A stretch of 64,000 nt of DNA from Limnomonas spitsbergensis (lineage: Eukaryota; Chlorophyta; Chlorophyceae; Chlamydomonadales). The DNA lies in the NCBI GenBank assembly GCA_037349105.1, contig JAYJMM010000004.1:1391001-1455000 (forward strand), given 5' to 3'. The position numbers and the translations under genes are program-made. Below, one piece after another: positions 28,491-41,700 of this stretch; within the stretch, counting starts at the first letter, position 1; each line of letters begins with the position of its first letter. The notes below the pieces were generated by a model. It searched no databases. It was not told the DNA's origin and saw only the letters and a list, made by a program, of their open reading frames with translations.

Positions 28491-29323
28491 CTGTCTGCTG
28501 GGGGCACAACTGCAACATCTGAAGGGCGGCCTGCTGCGCGGTCGATTGGCATGCCTCCTGCATCTTAGCTTTATGACCAGACGCTCAGCGCTAGCATCAG
28601 CTGTCAGTGACAGAGTTGGCCAATACCACATTACAAGCTTTCTACGTCTAACGTACGCGTCTAACGTCACAAGTGCACCCCTGTTGTGCCGGGCGAGGTA
28701 CACGACACTGGCTAAGTTAAGGAAGGTACCGAAGTCCAGGTCGAGGATGGTCGTGACGCTTCTCTTGCTGAATACAGTATTGAGGCGGTGAAGAAGTTAG
28801 GGCCATCGTCATTGGTACGAGGGGGTATAAGTTGCTGGGATGAGGGTTAGGGATGCCCATGCCGGTTGACTATGAAGTATCTTACAGCTGCAGGGTTGGA
28901 TTGCTGGTAACATAGTGTGTTAGATGTCAGAGGTGGTAGATTCCTTTCAGTAATACCTCGAGTGTAACTATTTGGTATTGCATCTGATTTGACCTCATAT
29001 CACCAACTTCAACATCAATATGTTCCCTCCTATTCGCGCACAATCCATAGTCTAAACTCAGTCATGCCTGATCAGTTATGTGGTTGGTGGCAATCACACA
29101 CGTCATCATGGTCAGAAACAGGCTACAGAGACTGACGATTGTTTAAAATTGTCGGGCAATTATGCGTTTGTTTGCAATTTTGCAAAAGAATATGTAAATT
29201 TCTCAAGTGTTTCACTGCCACAATTTTGGAAAGCTAGCATGAATGGGGATGATGATATGTACAAAGAGAAATAATTGAATGTCACATTTTCAAAACCACA
29301 TTAACATCTAATCGCAATGCTAT
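28491..29323. other. Intergenic, nothing assigned
   Basis: No open frame with recognisable content and no clear repeat. It contains the 3' flank of LHCSR; the poly(A) site was not located. Confidence 0.5.
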
Positions 29324-30833
29324 TTACAGCGTAGGGATAGCAAGGCTGGGGGCCAGGCCCAACTCAGTCTCGATCTCATCGACCTCCTCAACAACTTCCT
29401 TCCCAATGTCGAAGAAGAGGTGCTCGAAGATCTCAACACCTGGCTCAGCAACTTCCTGCAGAGGGGAAATTATGTTTTGCCGATATTATTTTTCAGATGT
29501 CACAGTTAATCCTTTAATCCTTCAAATGACACAGTTCATCCTTCATTTTCAAGCAACCAGTAGGCGACAGAGAAGAAGGGTATGTTCCACAACACCAAGT
29601 TGCCTGTTTACCTGCAGGACAAATCCAGCGATGGCGATCATGGCCAAACGTCCATTGTTCAGCTCCTTGGTCTTCAGCACCCGCAGCTCATCGCTGTCCT
29701 CAGGTGCCAGGCCTAGGGGGTCGAAGCCCAGGTCGCCCATGGTGTACTCGTCTTCGTCCTTGAGCGTGTTGAACTTGGCACCCTGAGGGGTAGACCAGCC
29801 AACGCTGGTGCGGAAAGACTCAGCCAGACCGATGGCAATCAGGAGAGGCTCCCAGAATCCCTGCTTGAGCTGCTGGAAGTGCAGGATGGCGGGGCCGCTG
29901 ACTTGGCCATCGAAGTTGAACAGGAGCTGGCTGTCCTGGACCTGCTCTCCAACAATGAAGCCGAGGGCAGCAAGCTGCAGTCATGGAAAGGGAGGAAACG
30001 TTTGTGTTAGAAGTCAGTCCAATACCCAGGCAGCCATGGTGGCATAGCTGTTAGGCATTAACATGTCAGACAGCCCGGGTCACTCAGTAAGCATATCTGA
30101 ATGCTCAATGGTTTGATTGAAGCTTGGTGTTGGAGCTGGTTTCTGTTGCAAGTCTAGTGACTTGGTCACAGGGCAAGACAGCATGCACTGCTACGTAGCT
30201 GGAAGGTACTTCAGGTGAACTATAATGGACAGGACCTACACGGTGGTTGCTACATCTCTCAGCTCTGGTGCTGAGCCTAAGTGTACCCAGTTCTATGACA
30301 AAACTCATCACTATAACTCTCACCATGGCCACACGTCCGTGGGTGACCTCGCTCTCGCGCCAGCGGCGAACTTCGCTGACGGTGGTGCCGGCAGCCAGGT
30401 TCAGGGGGTCCCAGGGGCCCTCAAAGGGTCCGCTCTCGGGTCCGTAGCCAGGCAACGTCAGAAGGTCTGAAGGGTTGATGGATGAAGACGGATCATGTTA
30501 GCTTGGATGTGACAAAATGTTAAGCTTTTCAGGGTGATGCGCCTAGCCAGCCAGTCCCTGGGCCTCATTCATGTTGCAAATTCCAATGTTGTTCAGCCAT
30601 GTCAGACAAAGATCCTCATCGACAGCTCCAGAATAATGCCTCTAGACTGGAAATGTCCTAGGCAATGGGCTTGCCATAGTGAGCAAGACGTCAGACTCAC
30701 AATCGGCAACCTGGGCCTGGCGCTTGCTCTCGGACAGCCCTGAGACGGTCTTGCCAGCTGAAACAACGGTGGAGCGGCGGACTCCAACAGGGCGAGAGGC
30801 CCTCTGGGCAGAGCGCATAATCTGGACGGACAT
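29324..30833 (-). CDS. LHCSR: Light-harvesting complex stress-related protein (LHCSR)
   Basis: Four exons in transcript order, 30833-30701, 30466-30324, 29974-29612 and 29455-29324, give 256 residues. LHCSR is a thylakoid pigment-binding protein that dissipates excess light energy (energy-dependent quenching) in green algae and mosses. Diagnostic stretches are [16 protein letters not shown] (helix B), [21 protein letters not shown] and [28 protein letters not shown], and [16 protein letters not shown] (helix A). The C-terminal tail [20 protein letters not shown] keeps lumen-facing acidic residues of the kind that sense pH in LHCSR3. The first ~45 residues are Arg/Ser-rich and serve as a plastid transit peptide. 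ATG at 30833 is the first in the exon that fits. It stands alone and is followed by LINE debris. Confidence 0.95.
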
Positions 30834-31870
30834 CTGTTGGGGAAAAGGGCAAAGATCAGTCCAACCAAATGGGGGCCGGGCATACGAAACTGAGATGGAC
30901 AGACGCGTCGTGGACACGTGAAAGGATTCGCACGCTCGTGACTCTGATGGTGGCTCGGCTCACCTTTGTTGGTGGGTGGGCGTTGAAGACCTACGTGAAA
31001 GAATTTGACGTGGGGGAAACGTCAGAGGCATCCGTCATGGTTCATCAATGATAACATTCAGGCTCCTGTGTCTGTGAGTTCATGGTCAGAGCTCGTGTGG
31101 GTGATGCTTAGGTATCGATGTTTCGAGATGCTCTCGTGTGACGTTGCACTTCATGGCGCACGTCCATCAGGTGACAGGGATCAGTGGCAGCGGTACTCAC
31201 GTTGAAGGTAGACGGGATCTGTGCTTATCGAGTGGATACAGGAACATGGTCACTGAACCTTATTATAGCTATGGTAAGGTGGTTGTTGGCGGTTGCTTAA
31301 TTTGTGGCTGCAATTTTGACGGTGGCAGGCGTAGTCCTTATTTCCTGTGGTGGGAAGTTGGGAACGCTGTCAGCGGTTGAATAGTAGGTGAGAAAGTGGG
31401 AATGCGCACGTCGATAGACTTTCAAACCTCTGGGATGCCGATAGTAGATTCCAGAATAAAGCTACTACTTGTTACGATTCTATCTCTATAAGCTCGGCAT
31501 CATCGATTAGACTCGGGCGATCCCCTCATGAGTGCAACCCAGCACAGTATGACCAGGGGTATGAAGATTGTATGAAGGACAATTGCACATGCACGGTAAT
31601 TTAGCAAATGTACGATATTCGCGATATTCGAGAAAGAGACGCCTCGTCAGCTTCGCCCCTAGTACACTGTGCAATATCGCGACCCAACTTCCACGCGAGT
31701 TGCGGAACACAATGAGGCCCAAGAAAGAAAGAAAGAAAACGTCCGAAAAATTCATGAGGAATACTGGGTATAACACATACAGTGTTGTGTGTGGTGGTGG
31801 TGGGGGGGGGGGGGGCAAGCACAGTTTGAACCCCACCGTTGAAAAAATGTGAGAGGCAAAAGCTATCCCA

Positions 31871-32576
31871 GGGCGCGTTCGCATTGAGCCATATCGCGTG
31901 GTAACCGACGACTTTTGTGTGAATATTTTCGGCCACACCACAATATGGGCTCGACGACGACTCAATTTGACCTAAATATCAGCCATATCCAAAAACTTGC
32001 TCCCGACCCAAGTTTTTGTCTCAATATTGCCAGCGTGTCATTCGTTACTGACACGCTGGCAATATTGTCGCACGAGCATGATGCCCAATGCCGCAATGGC
32101 TACATTGCGTTTCATTCTTCTGCAGGGATGAGAGAGACATGCATGGAGGGAACAGGAATGTGGTGAGAAACTAGTGGGTTTGACATTCCATGCAGTCTAG
32201 GATGAGGGAGTAGCAGCCAGGTATTGCACACGGAGATTAAGGACACGGTAAATGCAAGTAGGGAGGCAGGAACTGTCGGCAGGGATGCCAGGGAGTCTGG
32301 TTTCAGGGACGAGTGGATTTCAAATTCGCGACGCTGACCGAGTGCCGCAGACCGGCCAGACTCTCACCTGCTGATTGAGGACGATAAACAGCGAAGAAAA
32401 GAGGACAAGCTGCGACAATGCGCGGCAATGACCTGGCAATCTTGCAAGTTCGCACTAAAATAACCACACCTCAATATGCGCTCTATATCAGCGCGACGAA
32501 GGCACATCCACACCACAATATCGCCCACACAAAATCGTCGTCATATTGATATTGAGGCTCCAATGCGAACGCGCCC
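31871..32576. mobile_element. Non-autonomous TIR DNA transposon (~0.7 kb)
   Basis: The ends are inverted repeats: 31871 reads gggcgcgttcgcattgagcc and 32576 reads, on the other strand, gggcgcgttcgcattggagc. Similarity continues imperfectly inward for about 80 bp on each side (shared ttttgtgtg, then ccacaccacaatat). There is no transposase frame. I could not find a clear target duplication. Confidence 0.65.
32022..32067. repeat. Perfect 19-bp hairpin inside the TIR element
   Basis: Arms 32022-32040 and 32049-32067 (caatattgccagcgtgtca and its reverse complement) with an 8-base loop. It could be a foldback core of the transposon or a small-RNA precursor. Confidence 0.8.
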
Positions 32577-33335
32577 CCGGTATATATGCCAGGGGCCATT
32601 GCAATCTGAAGGGAAGCTTTTCAGAGCAAGTTTTCGGCGAGTGCCCTGTACCAACTCAAAAAAATCACACGTACCGTAGAACCGGTTTTACTTAGCGTTT
32701 AATTAATTATATTGGGGGGGGCCGAACAGCATGCGCGGCATAAATAAATCAAAAATCCCGTTGCGCGAACTTGGTAGTCACAGGCCAAAAGACTATTTGG
32801 GCGGAAGCGCAGACTAATTACCGGTACGATATATCAAGATTATGTTCAATAATCGGCATAACGGTACTGTCGACTATCTAGCAGCACTTTCTAGGAAGCT
32901 GTTCAGTTCAGGGCAGTCGGCCTCTTCCTCTTCCGACTACAATTTTTGCCTTGCGCAAAGGTGTTGTTTTGGTAGCAGCGAGGACCTGTATTAATAAGAT
33001 CGTATCGGCTGTGCGCACAGAAAATAAAATTAGTTGCTCAGATTGGTTGATGCGCGGTAAATGCGCTGCGCAGACACATGGCTTATTTGCCTGCGCAAAC
33101 GATATGCTAAAATATCCAAATCCGGGGTGCTCAAACCCTCTCCGGTTGTACGGTACAGGATAATTTTAGTATTGAGGGTTAAGGGTTAAGGGCTGATACA
33201 AAGATAAGAGGTGAAATCCAATCAGTCGAAGTGGATGCTCAGATTTACGATTTCAATTATACATGTTTTTGGCACGTGTCAAATGCCCAAACAGAAATAA
33301 ATAACGCCTGGAATAAGGACCAGGCTACTGATTAT
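32577..33335. other. Intergenic, nothing assigned
   Basis: AT-richer sequence without a recognisable gene. A short degenerate GGGTTAA run is at 33175-33192. Confidence 0.5.
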
Positions 33336-33440
33336 CCCCATTCATTAAAGCAGACATAAAGTGCATCCGCCACATACTTGACATCTCCCCTTGCCCAACA
33401 CCGCTGGCGGTGGCGTGTCTCAAGCTGCTGACTGCAGCAC
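33336..33440 (-). pseudogene. LINE zinc-tail fragment
   Basis: On the minus strand it reads RCWARGDVKYVADALYVC, matching CCQQCWVRGDGEHVEDALHVC of the remnant at 26615-28345. It abuts a different LINE piece on the plus strand. Confidence 0.6.
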
Positions 33441-33455
33441 CAAATTAAGCGTGAT

Positions 33456-33872
33456 GTGCAGGAGACTTTCTGGTACAATTTGAGTAAGCCTAATATTATT
33501 TTTGCTGTAGCCCGGTATCGGATGGGGTCGCATTGGCTGAATGTTGAGACAGGGCGCTTTGAGAAACCCTGTGTGCCTCGTAGCGAGAGGATTTGTAGAT
33601 GTTGCAATCTTAAATGTCGGGAGGATGAGCTTCACATGATTTACTGCCCGTTCTATACAGACCTTCGTTTTCAGTTTAACCTTACTTTCCATAATTTCCT
33701 AGAGGACGAGGATGAGGCCATGAAACGGTACGCAAATGGAGTGTGGGGCAAACTTAATGCAGCGGATTCTGCATATGTGTTCTGGAAGAAATTTGGTTGT
33801 TTTATCTTTCAGTGTATGATGAAAAGAGAGAATCATCTCAAAACTCTGCCAAAATTCCTGTCTCCCCCCTAA
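33456..33872 (+). pseudogene. C-terminal zinc-binding fragment of a second LINE family
   Basis: About 139 codons open to the stop at 33872. The pattern RYRMGSHWLNVETGRF, then CRCC-x9-H and C-P-F-Y, is the Cys/His tail found after the reverse transcriptase domain of many algal and plant LINEs (LGSHxLxVExGR, CxxC...H...C). No RT domain precedes it, so it is a 5'-truncated copy. Confidence 0.65.
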
Positions 33873-34140
33873 CTCTCTAGGCGGTGCTCAATCGAACTCT
33901 TTTGCACCCACGTCATGTTTTATGGCTGGGGCTTATCTTCTGCACTATGGGGTTCATTCCCACGCCACTGTCGTGGTTGTGTGCTAGTTGCTTGCCCAGG
34001 GGGGTCACTGGTTTTCGCTTTCTGTCCTAGTGTATCAAGTGCCTGTACCGGTTTACGGGCACATGTCCCATGCATCAATTGTGATGCTCTGTTGGACTGT
34101 AAAAACTTCACAAACTTCACAGCACCGTCCTCTAGCGTCT

Positions 34141-34600
34141 TCTGCGCTGCCTGCAGGGCCCAGAGGTGTAACGTCATTGACTGCCCTGACTGCGTCGAGA
34201 CGCAGCCATCAGGTGGTGCAGACGCTAACCCTCTTGATGGTGCGGCTTTTCGCATGTGCCTGTTGTAGACTGAAATCAAGCATGGCAGGCGGCCGTAGAC
34301 CTGTGCTCCCTGACAGGATCCCTGGGTTCTCCTCAGCCGCTGACGTACAGCTAGGCCTGCTGGTAGGCTGCATCCACTAGCGCCATCTTCTCTGTGACAG
34401 GTCAATGACGTTACAGCACTGGGCCATGCTGCAAAGCTCGGCTGCGTCGGCGTCCAACAGAGAGAGGAAAGAGACCCCCTCAAAAACAAAACAAAAAGTC
34501 CTAATCCCCAATCCAACTACCGGAAGCTAAAGACGTCTGGGCCATGCTCTAAAGATTCGGCCGCGTGGGCGTCCCACTGTCAGAAAAGGGGGGAAAGGAG
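34141..34600. mobile_element. Mosaic of LINE 3'-end pieces in both orientations
   Basis: 34141-34168 is a plus-strand LINE tip (cccagaggtgtaacgtcatt). About 34180-34395 matches 27150-27300 of the minus-strand LINE remnant. 34400-34480 and 34535-34600 are two more minus-strand LINE ends. It suggests repeated insertion of the same family into itself. Confidence 0.6.
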
Positions 34601-34734
34601 AAATGAAAAACAGGAAATTATGGCGCATTCAAAAAGCAGGCACGTGTCCCAAGCGAGACCGTCGGTAAAGGTCAAGACAAGTTGGAGAGCTAGAATCCCC
34701 ATGCAAGTCTCTCCCGGGAAACCAGCTAATTCTG

Positions 34735-35110
34735 TGACAGGTAGCGGCTGTTAGTCAGTCGCTGTCTGACACAGTTTGAGGACGGTAACTCCCCGCTCCA
34801 GCTTCGAGCTGGAGGGTCTTTAAGGCAACTAGCAGCTCACTGCACCAGATGCGCCTTCCAGTGATCTGCCTGATTGCCAGCTGCATGTCGGACGCCATGA
34901 CTGTCGCCATGAGTGGACTGCCTTGCTGTGCTGCCGGTGATACTGCTGCGTTGTAGAAGCAGAGCACATGCTGCCACCAGTTGCACTGCAAAGGCTGGAC
35001 CTGCAGCTCTCTGTTGACCACCCAGCTGGCAGCAGCCCTATATCCTAGCGAAGGTGCTGCAACAGGCTGGACTGCATTCTGCTGTTTGGGTAGTGTCGCG
35101 GCACCAGGCC
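34735..35110 (-). pseudogene. LINE reverse-transcriptase C-terminal fragment
   Basis: Matches 27310-27660 and 42300-42690 closely in sequence and order (ggtagcggctgttagtcagt; catgctgccaccag). It is out of frame in several places. The remaining 35111-35702 has no assigned feature. Confidence 0.65.
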
Positions 35111-35702
35111 ACAGGATGCAGTCCAAACTTGACACTTGATGGCACTGTGGTGCCGATCTTGAATCTCTGACAGCTGGTTGCTGTCAATGTGTACAGTGGT
35201 ATTGGACTAAGACCTATTCAGAGCATGTACCGGGTATGCTGACATGGTGTGACACGAGTTTTTGTTCAGCTTTTTACACTATAGTGTCAAATATGGGATA
35301 CAAGCACACGGCCCATACACCTGCGAGGTGACCTAGGCCTCCACTAAAAGCGAGGAGGCCGGTTTTACAACAAAATACTAAAATTAGTCAAAGTTGAACT
35401 GCGTTACGTTAAGGACATCAGGAAATCATCTATTTATCTTACCTACGTCAAATTGACAATGAGAGCGACATCGCAGAGATGCCTGTAGACATACGGTACC
35501 GCATGCTGACAGTAGCACATGCGTCACAAGCGCATGCACACTTAACAAACCGAGGAACGTGTGGAACAAGCCTAGTGTGAACCGAGGAACATGTAGAACA
35601 TGCCTAGAGTGATGGAAGGTAGCTCCCTCAAAAACCATTATCACATGAAGCTAGCCGTACACCTCTTCTGGCATCCGTAATGTCTATCCCTGGAGGCAGT
35701 CA

Positions 35703-38700
35703 TCAGTGATGCTGTTGTGGTGCTCCAGGTGGTACAGGTCCCTCGTGGCCGTGTCCTCCTTGAGTGTGCGCAGCTCCGTCTCCCTTGCCGACTAGGTTCC
35801 TGAGGAAGTTCTTGACGCTGGCCCTCTTGCTCGGCAGCACTGCGTTGTTCTCGGGCGCCTCTGCTTGGTGGCTCATTCGCCACCAGCCGTGGCCTGCTGC
35901 GTGATCCAGGTCCTTCCGCGTTATCAGGCCGACCACGTTGTTGTGTGCGTCCACCACAAACAGATGGCGCATGTTCAGGTTCACGAAAACCTGATGGTGG
36001 TGAGAGGAGAAGGGCAGGGCACAACAGCATTCATATCCTTCTCTGCAAACCTTCGGAGAACAAGATTCTTATACAACAGGGAAATCCATACTTTAAAAGT
36101 GCACATGTTGATCCCAGACACTTTACTCACCATGCCCATAGAATGAAACAAATCCCCGCGGCAACAAAAGGCCCGACTGGGACAAAACCAGCACCAGCCT
36201 ACGAGTAGTGGCCTATGCAGCATGGCTGGCCACAAACGGGGCCCCAGGCCCGAGGCCTGAGTGTAGCTGACAAGTAGCGGAGGCACGGACAAAGAAACAC
36301 TGCTGAATAACCCACCTGATGTGCTCGAGTGGCCGAGCACTCCTTCCGGATGGTGACAGGCGAGCGGTTCATGTAGGGCCGGAGATCAAGGTATAGGGAG
36401 CCCAGGTCTACACCAGCCATGCCCCCAGCTGCCAGGTTGAGGCTTTCCAGCGGCTGCGCACAGGATCCAAAATTATCACATGTTTTGAGCCCAATTTTTG
36501 AGCTTGTCATCAGAGAGTGAGACCAAGTTTGAAGCTGATGAGTGACATCAGTCACTCAAAGCAACCACTAAAGAGCATATACGCAAACAGATTGAAGCAT
36601 ATCTGTCACCTGACGAGTTGCAGAAATGTAGCGGCAGTGCGTGAAGTAGCGCCGGAAGAAAGTGCGCATCTCAGTCTCGATCTCAAGCTCGTAGTCTTCA
36701 CTGAACTCGCGCCCCACCTGCATCAATATTACGTAGGTTTGACCCCCTGGCTTTACTAACTCATGCAAGCAAAGAGGCAAAATGAGCAGAATAATCCCGA
36801 GTCCCTTACTAGCTTGGCAAAGGAATGACTGTACTAACGGGCCAAGCATCAACATGCCACATGTGTCAGCTTTTCAGTCCCACAATATGCTTCGTCCAGC
36901 CAACACGGGGCAACGAGAAAAAGAAAAGCTGCGCCCACCCACCGGGTTGCCATTGCAGTCGACAAAATGTCTGCGCTGCAGCAGCACCAGCAGCTGGCTC
37001 CTCAAAATAATGCCCTGCAGCCTCTTGCTGCAGTCCTCCCCAACGAATGTGTTGTCCCCATAGTCCGCCTCCAGGTCCGCTTCCTGGGTCCAAACGGGAA
37101 ACCCGTTATGGTTGGTGTTGGCCAGAACCTCCAGGATGGAACCGAGGGACTCGATTGACCTGATACACGTGGAGGTTGGGAAGCCAGGCAGTGGGACTGA
37201 CGTGGAGGATGGGAAGCCAGGCAGTGGGGCTGATGTATGCCACAGATCTTACAGATGCTATGTAGATTCTCCACATTATTCTGACCATGGACTGGCGCAT
37301 GTTAAATGAGGCTTTCATGAGGCTTCCCATGTACGAGGGACATCACTCCGTTGTGGCCAGAGGACTCGTGCGCACCGCACTCAACTAGGGCAGCACAGCA
37401 GTCTTGCATGTAAACAGCACCTGAATATACAGACCTTGACGTGATGTCCTGCCTGCAAAGTCCGCTATCCCCATTACCGCCGTGTCCTCCTCCGCCAAGG
37501 CTCACCTGAAGCCTTTGACTTCTGTGGCCATGATGGACTCCGTGGTCAGCGTGTTGAGCCGGCCAGGGGGGTCCGACTGCAGCATGTAGACATTACCGAC
37601 CTTCTCAAGCTCAGACTCATATACACCTGGCAGTGTGGGAAGACGGGAGGGTGGTGTCAATTCAGGTAGCCCAGGAAAGCAGTGGGCTGCGATGGGGCTA
37701 GGATGGCACATCTTCTAATGGCTGCAGCTGGAGGGGTGGCTATGGCTCGTGAATGAGGCTCTTCAAACTTGTGTCAGAGACATTTTCCTGACTAGGTCAT
37801 CGCTATGGCAAAAGAGGTGGTGCGAATGCATCACCACGTTACACCTACCGGCCAATCAGCTGTCTTTAAAAGTTTTGAGGCACCTCACCATCATGGTGGA
37901 TGAAGTGCGCGACCCAGTTGGCCACAACAACCGCAAGGATGATGCCAAACAGGTGGTCAATCGCACGGGAACCCTCCACCATGAGAACCACGAGAGAGAT
38001 TGCAGACCTGTCCACAGTACAGAGGCAGGCAAAGTGTTTCTTTTTTCTGCTATAAGTACACCTTCGGCAAGCCGCCCCTCAGCCGCGAAAGGCCCAATTG
38101 GGACAAAACCTGGACCGGCCTGCGACTGGCGGCCAAAGCAGCATGGCTGGCCACAAACGGGGCCCCAGGCCTGAGGCCCGAGTGTAGCTGAAATGAAGCC
38201 GAGTCATGCAAACATAAATACTGGGCAGGCATCAGCTCCCCAGTCCATGTCCTCCTGTTATCCATAAGGCCTGCGCACAGAATACATGCGCCAGGTCTTC
38301 CCCGACCGCTGTCAAAATAACATTTGTCCAACGGCCTCTTCAGCCAAGCAGCAGGCCAGGGCTTACTCCATTCAGCCTCACCTGAAGATGCTGCCCAGCA
38401 CCCCTGTCGCCGCCAGCATGCCATACAGCCCTGGCTGCACGTTCCACGTTGGAAGGAGGCCCCGAATGACATAGCCCCACATGCCACCCCAGCAGCCACC
38501 CACCTGCGATACATACCATCAAGCGTCAGTGCACGTGCACGATAATTGATCACAAAAAAGGTAGGAGAGTGAGACACCTCGCAGAGTGTAAAAAGCATGC
38601 AAACATGTGGGTCAAGGTGATGCAGGACAAGTGGGCCATCTGCCATCACAAGGCAGCCTTCTTTGAGACGGCTGGTGGCCAGGATCTCCTAATGATCAGA

Positions 38701-41700
38701 TGCCATAACTGTCCAGGTCCGTATCAATGGTGGCCGTGTGAAGGCCATAAGAGATTAAAGGACTGGGGCACGGTGAAGAGTGGCAGACCTGCACCCACCA
38801 CAATAGAGGGCATGAACAGGCCCCCGGGGATGGCCAGTCCTGCTCCAATGGACATGAGCACCGTGTAGCACGTGGTGTACAGTGCGAGCGACCCGATGGA
38901 GAAGTAAGGGACAAACTCATCGCTGTCAGGGACCGCGCTGCCGTGGCCCATGCTGAACAGCGCAATGATGGTCTCGTGTGTGTTGGACAGGAACAGCGTC
39001 GCTAGATCGTTGTGATAGCCCTCAGGACACAGGAACCTGAGTGGCATGGGACAGGCATCTCCAGGGTTCAAGCATCGGCACTTGAAAAGCCCGTGAGGTG
39101 CTGATGTTTGAAAAGCCCGTGAGGTGCTGAAGTTATCAAGTCAGCTGCGGGCTAAGGCTGAGCGCCAATGGTAACTAACCTGACGCCATAGCCTTCCTCC
39201 ACCCAGCTTTCCGGCATCTCCAGGCACTTCCCCGCTGTCCCTGAGAAGAAGAAGGCGCAGGCGCCCACCAAGAACACCAGACCCACCACCTCAGCAATGC
39301 GCTGCAAGTGCATGGTCTTGGCGGCACGAACCTGACAGGGAGATAAATGGTTTAATAAGGCAATCAATACGAGGAAAACAAAGGAAACGAGGAAAGCAAT
39401 GCGCTGCAAATTGCGCTGCAAGGAGGGGAGACAATTACACAAGTTCCTGGCAGTGTCTTGTGCATTGGGAGGGAGGAGGGAAGGGGGGGTCGGCTTAGGG
39501 GAACCGAAAGTTTGCCAAACAGGGCATGTCTAGACTTGGCCTGTCGGTCGCCAACTAAGCCGGGATTGGCAAAATAAAAAGCGATTGTTCCTAACAATTA
39601 AATAAACAATCGCTTTTCCCCCCTACCAATCCCGGCTTGCTTGGCGACCGACTGGCCGGGTGACCTGTGGTCGCTGTGGTTGAGGAGGGGCCAGGCTGAT
39701 CTATTTTGTTCAGGCATTTGGAAGGATACAGACCGAGTTTTTGTAGGACGCACGACTGCTCCAGGAGAAACAATTGCATTGACAGTTCATAAAAGAATCA
39801 CACATACGCACACTGTCAAACACTCACCTTCCACAGCCACATGCGTAACGAGTTAAATGCAGCTCCCAGCAGGCCGGCCATCGCAAAGTCAACGAGCATG
39901 AAGGGCAGCTGTTCTGCCCACTCCCTGATCTCCAGGGGATTAATGTTGGACAGAGGAATGGCTCCCCTTCCCAGCCTGCGATAGGTCAAGCACTTGTCAG
40001 GACAGCATGTGAAACAGCCGCAGCTCTTGTACTCGGCAACTTGTCCAAGAGGTTGCCGATGATTCAGGAGGTTGAACTTGAACGGAAATTCTCCCATCTG
40101 CAACACCTGTGTCTAGCTAGGTGCAGCAGTCCTAACAGCCACCGCCCACCTGGGATTTATAATCTGGATAGTGTACACGGACAGTGCAGCCGCGATAAAG
40201 CAGCGCCATGCTGTCTTCTTGCTCCAGAAAGTGCACGCCTCCTCCATGCTGAACAGCACGCCACCGACAGGGGCACCGAAAGCCGCTGCGCATGTGCATG
40301 CCCTCCACGTTCAATATTTTAACATGTTGCGCGCGCATGGCATGTTACATATGGTCTACTCTTATGCCTAAGTCACGTCCTTGGCAAATGATAAAACATT
40401 AACGCGGATCTGCTGCCCACCTGCAATGCCAGCGGTGCAGCCTGCCGAGACAAACTCGCGGTGATCATTGTCACTGACGATCTCATCAAGAACTTTCAGC
40501 CTCTCCTTTATCGTGCCCTCCTTGACCTTGAGGCGACCAAACAGCTTCCCACTTGTCAGGATCTCTGCAGCAGCAGGAGCACGCCTTCATGCTGAGGATG
40601 TGTGACATTGAGTGAGATCCAAGCGACATTATCCAAGCGATATTGATGTCATCAGAGCTGTTATTGCCATCAGTCGCCCACCCGCCCACAAGACTCACTG
40701 AAGTCCATGTAGGTAATGACAGATGCCACGCAGGCGCCTATGTGCACCATGGGACCCTGCATGTAAAACACTCAAAGGATCAACCAGCAAACGTCTCAGG
40801 ATTTCCTCAGCCTCACTCTCTGGGGGCTATAGCTAGGCAAGTTCAGGCATCATACATTAGAACAGGAAATAACAAAACAAATTCGTTGTCCCACCTCCGG
40901 GCCCATTGGCAGGCCTGCCGAGACGGCAAAGACTGTCCCCACAAATTTTGTGATCAGAGTGCTGAAGCGAAGCAGGTTGGGGATGTGGTTACCGTTGAGG
41001 TAGGCCATGACCAGGGTCACGCCAGCACCCGCTGATGCAGGGGCCCAGTATTGCACCTGGAGGTGCAAATGACAGAAGTCAGCCCTGGACATGGCGCTGC
41101 CATGCGACTGCAATGTATCCTACCATGCTTGTTGCGATGGAGACCATGATGCCTCCAAAAAGGACAAACCAGAGGAACCCGACGAAGGCTGCCATGGGAG
41201 GACTGTCCTCATGCAGGTCCATCTGAGCCTGCACGAAACTCAGCTTGCTCTCCATGAGAATGCCAACGCATTTGCTCAATGCAACAGCAAAACAGCCTGT
41301 GATGACACCGATAGCGAAGGTGACAACGAACTTGGCGAAGGTGTGTCCGGTGTACCTGCAGCCAGATGACTAGCTAGTCATGGAAATTCTGGAGTGTCCA
41401 TGGGACTTTGAAAACTGTTGCATACCCGTAGATCTTCTTCTTGCCTCCTTTGGCATTCATGCGCTCATAGAACAGCATATTCTGAGGAGCCTCATAGTCC
41501 AGCGATTCGCTAACTTTCGTCGCAGAAGCCGCTTTCTGCCCCCATACTCTGCAGCACCGATAATTTGCTCGAATTATTCAGTTCAATATCATGTAAATAT
41601 ATTACTGTACAGCTCCTACTTAGTGATGAAGCCTTCATTTGGTGTGTACGAGCCCAGCTTAGGAGGCATCTTGAATGTAACACTTCTAGTGAGAAGCAAA

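Noticed and set aside
32022..32067. tRNA or rRNA gene at hairpins
   Set aside because: The 32022 hairpin and the 51198 hairpin lack any cloverleaf or conserved rRNA sequence. I saw no tRNA, rRNA or CRISPR array in the window.
33456..33872. A host zinc-finger gene
   Set aside because: The GSHxLxVExGRF...CxxC...H...C pattern is the LINE C-terminal tail, there is no upstream coding region, and LINE debris surrounds it.
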